A stretch of 11,081 bases of DNA from an uncultured Porphyromonas sp. Its GTDB lineage: Bacteria; Bacteroidota; Bacteroidia; Bacteroidales; Porphyromonadaceae. A model generated the notes under the pieces. The model worked only from the letters and a program-made list of their open reading frames with translations. It was not told the origin of the DNA and did not search any database. The translations under genes were made by a program, and so were the position numbers. The stretch spans positions 1 to 11,081 of the forward strand of contig CAKRMU010000014.1 of the NCBI GenBank assembly GCA_934364985.1, read 5' to 3'. Within the stretch, counting starts at the first letter, position 1, and each line of letters starts with the position of its first letter. Of the stretch, positions 5,436-11,081 are shown one piece after another.

Positions 5436-6686
5436 TTATTCCTCCTCAAGGGAGTGAATGACTAAGCCCGAACGTAGTTTAGGCTCAAACCAAGTGGTCT
5501 TTGGTGGCATAATATTACCCGTATCGGCGATATTGATGAGTTGCTTCATCGTAACAGGATACAAGGCAAGTGCCATAACCATCTCGCCACTATCAACTCT
5601 CTTCTTGAGCTCCTCTAAGCCCCTGATACCCCCGACGAAGTCAATCCGCTTGCTCGTCCGTAGATCTTGGATGTCAAGGATATCCCTAAGGATATAGTCG
5701 CTGGATATAGTCACGTCTAGCACTCCGATAGGATCATTATTATCGTATGTGCCGTCCTTAGCTGTGAGAGAATACCAATGACCACCAAGATAAAGTGAGA
5801 AATTGTGTAGCTTATTAGGGTGATAAATCTCAGTGCCTTTATCCTCTACGACAAACTTATCCTCAAGTCTCTTTAAGAATTCTTCCTTGCTTAGCCCATT
5901 AAGATCTTTGACTACGCGGTTGTAATCAATGATATGTAGGTGGCTTGCAGGGAAGCAAACAGCCATAAAATAGTTGTACTCTTCATTACCTGTATGGTGG
6001 GGATTCTGCTTCCGCTTTTCGTCTCCTACGAGTGCTGCTGCGGCCGATCTGTGATGCCCATCAGCGATATACATATATGGAATTTGCTCAAATGCCTTAG
6101 TGATGGTATTGATATCGCTATCATCCCGAATCACCCAAAAGGTGTGCCCAAAACCATCTATGTCAGCGACGAAATCGTACTCTGGCTCCTTGTCTTTATA
6201 CTTATCAATGATGCTTTGTAGAGTAGCATTATCCTCAAAAGCAAAGAACACGGGCTCAACATTAGCGTTATTCACCCGCACGTGTTTCATACGATCCTCC
6301 TCCTTGTCTTTACGAGTAAGCTCATGCTTCTTTATGCGACCCTGCATATAGTCGTCCACGTATGCACCAAGCACAATACCATACTGAGTGCGTCCTTCCA
6401 TCGTCTGAGCGTAGATATAATAGCAAGGCTTATCCTCTTTAACAAGCCACCCTTTGTCTTGGAAGAGTTTGAATTGCTTTGCCGCCATCTCGTAGACCTC
6501 AGGATCATGCTCATCCTTACCTACAGGGAAGTTGATCTCAGGACGAATGATATGATAGAGCGACATTTCGTTGCCCTCAGACTCCTGACGAGCTTCCTCG
6601 GTATTCAGGACATCGTAGGGGCGAGAGTTAACCTTATCAACGTATTTTTTGGGGGGACGTATCCCTCTAAATGGCTTTACTTTCAT
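5436..6686 (-). CDS. DUF1015 family protein, partner of serine biosynthesis genes
   Basis: The 416-residue cytosolic protein has the DUF1015 hallmarks: KPFRGIRPP at the start, RPYDV (22-26) and ADGHHRSAAA (208-217), the family's central conserved motif. No signal peptide or membrane segment is seen. Its start is three bases past the serA stop, so the two are almost certainly co-transcribed and perhaps translationally coupled. The family commonly sits beside serA and serC in Bacteroidota and some Firmicutes. A kinase role in serine metabolism has been proposed for related proteins (the ADP-dependent serine kinase SerK group is linked to ParB/DUF1015-like folds), but nothing in this sequence proves an activity, so function is left open. 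Confidence 0.9.
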   Translation of the reverse strand: MKVKPFRGIRPPKKYVDKVNSRPYDVLNTEEARQESEGNEMSLYHIIRPEINFPVGKDEHDPEVYEMAAKQFKLFQDKGWLVKEDKPCYYIYAQTMEGRTQYGIVLGAYVDDYMQGRIKKHELTRKDKEEDRMKHVRVNNANVEPVFFAFEDNATLQSIIDKYKDKEPEYDFVADIDGFGHTFWVIRDDSDINTITKAFEQIPYMYIADGHHRSAAAALVGDEKRKQNPHHTGNEEYNYFMAVCFPASHLHIIDYNRVVKDLNGLSKEEFLKRLEDKFVVEDKGTEIYHPNKLHNFSLYLGGHWYSLTAKDGTYDNNDPIGVLDVTISSDYILRDILDIQDLRTSKRIDFVGGIRGLEELKKRVDSGEMVMALALYPVTMKQLINIADTGNIMPPKTTWFEPKLRSGLVIHSLEEE

Positions 6687-6689
6687 ATC

Positions 6690-7613
6690 TTATTTATTAA
6701 CTCTAAACTTCTCATTTCCATCTTTGAGGTAGCCAACTATCTGAGAGGCTGCAGCCATACCGGCATTAATATTAGCCTCTGCGGTCTGTGCACCCATCTT
6801 CTTAGCGGAAGAGAGATATTGCTTACCATACTTCTCCATAATCTCAGCTTCGCAATCAGGTTTGACGTCAGCTATGTAGCTAAGGTCAGGACGCTCTGCT
6901 AATACTCTCATTAGATCCTCTTCATTAATGAGGTCTTTACGAGCAATATTGATGAGGATAGCGTTCTTTGGCATAGCACTCATTAGCTCATAGTTGATCA
7001 TTCCTTTCGTATTTTTAGCGGAAGGCATAGCGAGTACCATGACGTCGCAATTCTCAAACATAGCTTTACGATTTACGAAAAACTTGAAGCCGTCTTTCAC
7101 AAAGAAGTCAGCTGGGGTAGAGCGGCTGTAAGCATAAACATCCATACCGAAGCCCTTAGCGATACGAGCTGCGTTCTCACCGATATTACCATAGCTCATC
7201 ACACCGAATCGCTTACCCATTAACTCGCTACCTGATGCACCGGTAAACCCTTTACGTACGTGGTAAAGTAGGAGTCCGAATACAAGCTCTGCAACTGCGT
7301 TAGCATTCTGACCAGGAGTATTCATTACAACTACATTGTGTTTGGTAGCTGCTTCGCAGTCAACATTATCGTAGCCGGCACCAGCACGTACAACAATCTT
7401 AAGGTTCTTGCCTGCTTCAATAACTTCTGCATCGATCTTATCGCTACGAACAATCACAGCATCGACATCCTTGATAGCGTCAAGGAGCTGGCTTTTTTCT
7501 GTATATTTTTCCAAGAGTACTAGCTCAAAACCATTACCCTCGATGATATTTCTTATCTTTTCAACTGCTACAGGAGCAAAAGGTTTTTCTGTAGCTATCA
7601 ATACTTTTGCCAT
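6690..7613 (-). CDS. serA: D-3-phosphoglycerate dehydrogenase, short form
   Basis: SerA oxidises 3-phosphoglycerate to 3-phosphohydroxypyruvate with NAD+, the first step of serine synthesis. The 307 residues form only the substrate- and NAD-binding domains; the C-terminal ACT regulatory domain of longer SerA proteins is absent, so feedback inhibition by serine through ACT is not expected. The N-terminal VRAGAGYDNVD (75-85), TPGQNANAVAE (99-109) and the catalytic Arg in NIARKDLINEEDL (Arg225) are present. Two departures stand out: the dinucleotide loop is S-Y-G-N-I-G (140-145) instead of GxGxxG, and the usual catalytic His is Lys (KKMGAQT, Lys272). Both match what is known for Bacteroidota and Entamoeba type III-K enzymes. 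It lies between serC and the DUF1015 gene. Confidence 0.93.
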   Translation of the reverse strand: MAKVLIATEKPFAPVAVEKIRNIIEGNGFELVLLEKYTEKSQLLDAIKDVDAVIVRSDKIDAEVIEAGKNLKIVVRAGAGYDNVDCEAATKHNVVVMNTPGQNANAVAELVFGLLLYHVRKGFTGASGSELMGKRFGVMSYGNIGENAARIAKGFGMDVYAYSRSTPADFFVKDGFKFFVNRKAMFENCDVMVLAMPSAKNTKGMINYELMSAMPKNAILINIARKDLINEEDLMRVLAERPDLSYIADVKPDCEAEIMEKYGKQYLSSAKKMGAQTAEANINAGMAAASQIVGYLKDGNEKFRVNK

Positions 7614-7655
7614 AATACTAATGTTTTTCTATTGTGGGTTTTTAATTGCTTGAAA

Positions 7656-7701
7656 ACCGCCATTGCAGAGCTAACTGCGTAGTCAGCTCTGCAGTAACGG
7701 T
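7656..7701 (-). terminator. Hairpin between serC and serA (terminator or attenuator)
   Basis: A 21-position stem (7701-7681 with 7676-7656 on the - strand) has one C-A mismatch, three G-U pairs and a four-base loop, followed by TTTTC. It sits 22 bp past the serC stop and 42 bp before serA. It would end or reduce transcription into serA unless read through; no separate TAnnTTTG promoter for serA is visible after it. Confidence 0.65.
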
Positions 7702-7723
7702 ATCTCAAAATAGGGTAAAGGTG

Positions 7724-8788
7724 TTAGATCTTCTTCTCAAACTCCTTCATTACGTCAACAAGGGCCTTAACACTCTCGAGTGGTAGTGCGTTATAAGTAG
7801 AAGCACGGAAGCCACCTACTGAGCGGTGACCCTTGATTCCCATCATACCCTTAGCGGTAGCGAGGTCAAGGAAGTCCTTCTCAAGCTCTTTGTATTCATC
7901 CTTCATTACGAAGCAAATATTCATGAGAGAGCGGTCTTGCTCACGGACAGTACCGCGGAATACCTTAGAGCTATCGATAGCATCGTAAAGCACCTTAGCT
8001 TTCTCCTCATTCATCTTCTGCATAGCAGGAATACCACCAAGGCTCTTGTACCACTTAAGGGTTTGAAGAGCTACGAAGATAGGGAATACCGGAGGGGTAT
8101 TAAACATACTGCCCTTGTCTACGTGGGTCTTGTAGTTGAGCATGGTAGGTAGGTCGCGATCCACCTTCTCTAATGCGTCTTTTCTTACTATTGCAAATGT
8201 AACACCTGCAGGGGCAAGATTCTTCTGAGCACCACCATAGATAAGGTCGTACTTAGATACGTCGACCGGGCGACTGAAGATATCGGAAGACATATCGCAG
8301 ATTAGAGGACACTTAACCTCTGGATCTTTTCTAATCTCAGTACCATAGATGGTGTTATTTGAGGTGTAGTGGAAATAATCCACGCCCTCTGGCACTACAT
8401 ACTCCGGGATGTAAGTGTAGTTCTCGTCTTTAGAGCTTGCTACCACTTCTACTTCACCTACACGCTTTGCCTCCTTGATAGCCTTGCTTGCCCATGTACC
8501 TGTATCGAGGTATGCGGCTTTGGTCTTTAGGAAGTTAAGGGCACTCATGTAGAATTGTAGGCTTGCACCGCCTCCTACGAATACTACCTCGTGTGTCTCA
8601 GGCACATCAAGAAGCTCCTTAAAAAGAGCAATCGTCTCGTCCATCACAGCGACAAATTCTTTGCCTCTGTGAGAAACCTCCAAGATGGAGAGTCCGGTAC
8701 CTGCAAATTCATTAACAGCCTTTGCAGCTTCCTTAATTACGCCCTCGTTAAGTATCGAGGGGCCAGCGTAAAAGTTGTGCTTTTTCAT
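7724..8788 (-). CDS. serC: Phosphoserine aminotransferase
   Basis: SerC is a PLP enzyme that transfers an amino group from glutamate to 3-phosphohydroxypyruvate, giving O-phosphoserine; it also acts in pyridoxal phosphate synthesis where that pathway exists. The 354 residues begin with [13 protein letters not shown] and show the phosphate-cup stretch VGGGASLQF (71-79), the aspartate of CDMSSD (164-169) and the PLP-binding lysine in YGGAQKN (Lys189). The length fits the family. The frame is open further upstream (to 8902), but the ATG at 8788 is chosen because family proteins begin at this point and a candidate promoter lies within that upstream stretch. It is the first gene of the serC-serA-DUF1015 group. 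Confidence 0.96.
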   Translation of the reverse strand: MKKHNFYAGPSILNEGVIKEAAKAVNEFAGTGLSILEVSHRGKEFVAVMDETIALFKELLDVPETHEVVFVGGGASLQFYMSALNFLKTKAAYLDTGTWASKAIKEAKRVGEVEVVASSKDENYTYIPEYVVPEGVDYFHYTSNNTIYGTEIRKDPEVKCPLICDMSSDIFSRPVDVSKYDLIYGGAQKNLAPAGVTFAIVRKDALEKVDRDLPTMLNYKTHVDKGSMFNTPPVFPIFVALQTLKWYKSLGGIPAMQKMNEEKAKVLYDAIDSSKVFRGTVREQDRSLMNICFVMKDEYKELEKDFLDLATAKGMMGIKGHRSVGGFRASTYNALPLESVKALVDVMKEFEKKI

Positions 8789-8841
8789 TGTCACAGTCTT
8801 TGTTATGAGTAAATAAATATCATTTGTTATCAATTCGACTA

Positions 8842-8849
8842 TAAAGGTA
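8842..8849 (-). promoter_or_regulatory. Candidate -7 element of the serC operon
   Basis: On the - strand TACCTTTA (8849-8842) differs from TAnnTTTG at one base and lies 53 bp ahead of the serC ATG. No TTG is seen at the usual distance upstream, so this is a weak call based mostly on position. Confidence 0.4.
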
Positions 8850-8990
8850 CCCAATAAGTAGCATATAACCTCAGAATTATCCGAAACCTTGCAAAATAAC
8901 ATCTTTTTTCGTGATTATCCATTTTCATTGGATGGCAAAAGAGGCTTCGAAAAAGGATATGTGGTAGGAAACTTTTCCTAATGCTGTCAT

Positions 8991-9020
8991 TCTTTGGAGG
9001 ATAATGCTTATCTTTGGAGG
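8991..9020. promoter_or_regulatory. Direct repeat pair in the divergent serC / glycosyltransferase intergenic region
   Basis: TCTTTGGAGG occurs at 8991-9000 and again at 9011-9020, exactly 20 bp apart, close to two helical turns, which would suit a dimeric regulator. The second copy overlaps TATCTTTG (9009-9016), a match to the -7 element for + strand transcription, although no -33 element is found and the next gene starts 217 bp later. The rest of the 445-bp gap 8789-9233 shows no gene. Confidence 0.35.
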
Positions 9021-9233
9021 TATGAATAGGGTATTGCAAAAGCGGGCTACGTGGAGATGTGGCGTGTAACCTCTCGTACTACTCTATACAGAATGGTCGT
9101 GGAGTAAGATGCCGGATAGTCATTTACGGACCACGTAATAACTTGTAAAAATGCTGAATGTCACAACTACCACTGCCTACCCTCACTTTTACGATAGCCA
9201 AATAAGTTCATTTATTTGTAGTTACATTTGATT

Positions 9234-10391
9234 ATGCTTGGAATATTTATAGATAGTTTTCCACCTGCCATTGATGGGGTCTCTATTGGTCAATACTATA
9301 CCGCCATGGAGCTACATAACCGCAATCGCGAGCTATGTGTCGTCACGACTAAAGCCGAGGGCGAAGCTTACGACGAACCGTTTGATGTCAAGCGGCTACC
9401 CACGATAATGATTCCTCAGCGGAAGCCTTATGGCTTCGGTATCGCTAAATTTCCCAGCAGTGTACTTTCGGAAGTCAAGGATATGGATTTCGACCTCATC
9501 CATGCCCATAGTCCGTTCTCTGTCGGAAGACTTGGCCTACGAATCGCTCGGAATAAGAAGATACCTTTTATAGCTACGTTTCACTCTAAGTTTCAAGACG
9601 ATATATACGAAGCCACAAAGAGTGAGGAGATCACCGAGTTTGCAGTACGTAAGATTGTCGAATTTTTCTGCAGTGCAGACGAATTGTGGGTGGCTGATCC
9701 CTCTATCAGAGAAACGCTATTGGAGTATGGGTATTACGGACCTGTAGAGATCGTCCCTATCGGTATAGAGACGGCAGGAGTGGAGTGGCAGTCTGCACGA
9801 AATACAATGAGGGATGAAATAGGTATCGCTCCCGATGTCCCCCTGTTTCTTTTCGTAGGGCAGCATATTAAACAAAAAAATATAGACTTGATCCTTGACA
9901 GCCTGGCACTGCTCGGTGATATGCCCTACCATATGGTGCTATGTGGTACCGGCAATATGTCAGACACTTTTGAGGAGAAAGCCCAATCTTTAGGGATTAT
10001 GAATAAGGTCACTTTTGCGGGCTTAGTATCTGATAGGGAAACTTTAATGAAGTACTACGCGGCTGCAGATCTATTTCTATTCCCCTCGTTGTACGACACA
10101 TTCGGTACAGTGATCAGGGAGGCGGCGGCGATGCACACCCCCTCCTTGCTCGTGGGCGAAAGCACGTGTGCCACATTCGTTGAGGAGAATGTCAATGCCT
10201 TCACTGCAGATAATAACCCTCAATCCTATGCACAAAGGATTCGGGAAATAGTGGCAGATCGTGACACCTTAAAGGCGGTGTCAGCCCATGTAGCCAAGAC
10301 ATTGGGTCAAACATGGTCCGATGTCGTCGAGCATGATATTCTTCCTCGTTACGACGCTTTGATCGAAAAGAAGCGGAGGTATCATCCTTGA
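9234..10391 (+). CDS. Glycosyltransferase family 4 (GT-B fold)
   Basis: The 385-residue protein should transfer a sugar from a nucleotide-sugar donor to a lipid or glycan acceptor with retention, acting at the inner face of the membrane. The N-terminal half has the GT4 opening IDSFPPAIDGVSIG (6-19), DLIHAHSPFSVG (87-98) and ATFHSKFQDDI (114-124). The C-terminal half has FVGQHIKQKN (207-216) and the donor-binding E-x7-E region as FPSLYDTFGTVIREAAA, in which the first Glu is Asp (288) and the second is Glu296. It resembles diacylglycerol glucosyltransferases and mannosyltransferases of the family, but the acceptor cannot be read from sequence. No signal peptide or membrane segment is seen. The ATG at 9234 starts at the conserved MLGIF; a TTG at 9228 is less likely. 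It stands alone, divergent from serC. Confidence 0.9.
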   Translation: MLGIFIDSFPPAIDGVSIGQYYTAMELHNRNRELCVVTTKAEGEAYDEPFDVKRLPTIMIPQRKPYGFGIAKFPSSVLSEVKDMDFDLIHAHSPFSVGRLGLRIARNKKIPFIATFHSKFQDDIYEATKSEEITEFAVRKIVEFFCSADELWVADPSIRETLLEYGYYGPVEIVPIGIETAGVEWQSARNTMRDEIGIAPDVPLFLFVGQHIKQKNIDLILDSLALLGDMPYHMVLCGTGNMSDTFEEKAQSLGIMNKVTFAGLVSDRETLMKYYAAADLFLFPSLYDTFGTVIREAAAMHTPSLLVGESTCATFVEENVNAFTADNNPQSYAQRIREIVADRDTLKAVSAHVAKTLGQTWSDVVEHDILPRYDALIEKKRRYHP

Positions 10392-10494
10392 GAGACTCCA
10401 CTTAATAGGGAACTGCCCCATTTTGGCTCCATAAATGATTGATTTTTATAGATTTATATTATCCGTAGAGAATGCCGGGTATTTGCTCTAACGG

Positions 10495-10554
10495 ATACTT
10501 GGTATTAGCATTGGCAAATACTTGGTATTCGTCTCGGCATATTCCGTATATCCG
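10495..10554. repeat. Degenerate dispersed intergenic repeat, copy B
   Basis: The element holds two direct copies of ATACTTGGTATT (10495-10506 and 10518-10529, 23-bp period), then the two blocks shared with 2436-2517: 10519-10535 (16 of 17 identical) and 10541-10554 (14 of 14). Here the two shared blocks are only 5 bp apart, against 51 bp in the other copy. It lies in the 253-bp gap between the glycosyltransferase and the cytosine methyltransferase. Confidence 0.6.
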
Positions 10555-10577
10555 CTTGCCCTTATATGGATAACCTC

Positions 10578-10608
10578 TTGCAAGGGTCTCTAAATATGGG
10601 TACCTTTG
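10578..10608 (+). promoter_or_regulatory. Promoter of the cytosine-5 methyltransferase gene
   Basis: TACCTTTG at 10601-10608 is a full -7 match and TTG at 10578-10580 lies 20 bp upstream, the same arrangement as the tRNA-Ser promoter. The leader before the proposed GTG start is about 30 nt. Confidence 0.75.
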
Positions 10609-10644
10609 TTTAATGTCAGGGGTAGTTTTTGACCTGTCTTTGTA

Positions 10645-11081
10645 GTGGATAGTTTTAGTTTTATTGATTTATTCGCGGGCATCGGGGGCTTCCATATTGC
10701 GATGTCTCAAGTAGGTGGGCACTGCGTTTTTGCTTCCGAATGGGACAAATACGCCTCGGCTGTCTACACCCGCAATTTTGGCATAATACCGAGGGGCGAT
10801 ATCACAAAGATAGGGGCTGAAGAGATCCCGTCTCACGACATGCTCTGCGGAGGATTTCCATGCCAGGCTTTCTCAATATCAGGTAGCCAAAAAGGGTTTG
10901 AAGATAGTCGAGGGACGCTGTTTTTTGACATCGTTAGGATCATAGACTACCACCAACCAAAGGTATTGCTTCTCGAAAACGTCAAGAATCTGCTAAGGCA
11001 CGACAATGGGCGGACATTTAAGGTCATCCGTAAGTCGCTCGATGCCCTTGGCTACAACGTATTTTACAAGGTCCTCAATGC
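10645..11081 (+). CDS. DNA (cytosine-5-)-methyltransferase, 5' part (3' end outside window)
   Basis: The enzyme methylates carbon 5 of cytosine in a short DNA target, normally to protect host DNA from a partner restriction enzyme. The 145 residues visible carry motif I FIDLFAGIGGFHIA (6-19), the acidic position in SEWDKYA (31-37), motif IV CGGFPCQAFS with the catalytic Cys73, the SRGTLFFD stretch (88-95) and motif VI LLLENVKNLL (108-117). The remaining motifs and the target-recognition region are beyond the edge. The start is inferred: an in-frame TGA at 10630 limits the gene, there is no ATG before motif I, and GTG at 10645 is the only good candidate, 37 nt after the promoter. It may be a Dcm-like enzyme of a type II restriction system or a solitary methylase; the partner, if any, would lie to the right. 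Confidence 0.92.
   Translation, partial: MDSFSFIDLFAGIGGFHIAMSQVGGHCVFASEWDKYASAVYTRNFGIIPRGDITKIGAEEIPSHDMLCGGFPCQAFSISGSQKGFEDSRGTLFFDIVRIIDYHQPKVLLLENVKNLLRHDNGRTFKVIRKSLDALGYNVFYKVLN

Noticed and set aside
6282..6902. 206-codon open frame on the + strand
   Set aside because: It spans antisense across the junction of the DUF1015 gene and serA, both clearly real genes.
8789..8902. N-terminal extension of serC
   Set aside because: The extra 38 residues are not part of the family, and the candidate promoter lies inside this stretch.
9228..9233. TTG start for the glycosyltransferase
   Set aside because: An ATG two codons later begins exactly at the conserved N-terminus.

Overview
The window looks like chromosomal DNA from an anaerobic member of the Bacteroidota, most likely near Porphyromonas or other Bacteroidales. 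The evidence is a set of promoters of the TAnnTTTG type with an upstream TTG about 20 bp away, few usable Shine-Dalgarno sites, a serC-serA-DUF1015 operon, a short phosphoglycerate dehydrogenase with Lys at the usual His position, and a DNA invertase resembling the Bacteroides Mpi/Hin-like group. The genus is a guess.

Positions 1-2000 hold what appears to be a phase-variable restriction-modification locus. Two different 3' ends of a type IIG (Eco57I/TaqI-like) restriction-methyltransferase gene face each other tail to tail. One lies on the + strand (1-434) and its gene continues out of the window to the left. The other lies on the - strand (427-1338). Each is entered through the same stretch of at least 58 bp, present as a perfect inverted repeat (1-58 and 857-914) and read in the same frame on both sides. 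Inverting the 798 bp between the repeats would swap the C-terminal target-recognition half of the enzyme. Directly upstream of the - strand half, and touching it through a TAATG stop/start overlap, is a serine DNA invertase gene (1338-1941). In this sequence the invertase carries a one-base frameshift just before its C-terminal helix-turn-helix.

Positions 2071-2260 are a tRNA-Ser(UGA) gene on the - strand with its promoter, a leader hairpin and a terminator. Positions 2260-2650 are non-coding and contain a degenerate dispersed repeat that recurs at about 10.5 kb.

Positions 2647-9233 are core housekeeping genes. prmA (+ strand, ribosomal protein L11 methyltransferase) converges on aspA (- strand, aspartate ammonia-lyase) across a strong bidirectional terminator. 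Upstream of aspA on the - strand lies serC - serA - DUF1015, the first two steps of serine synthesis from 3-phosphoglycerate plus a conserved partner. There are strong hairpins between serC and serA and between the DUF1015 gene and aspA.

Positions 9234-11081 (+ strand) hold a family 4 glycosyltransferase, a second copy of the dispersed repeat, a good promoter, and the start of a DNA cytosine-5 methyltransferase cut off by the window edge. The most notable system is the invertible type IIG specificity switch at the left end.
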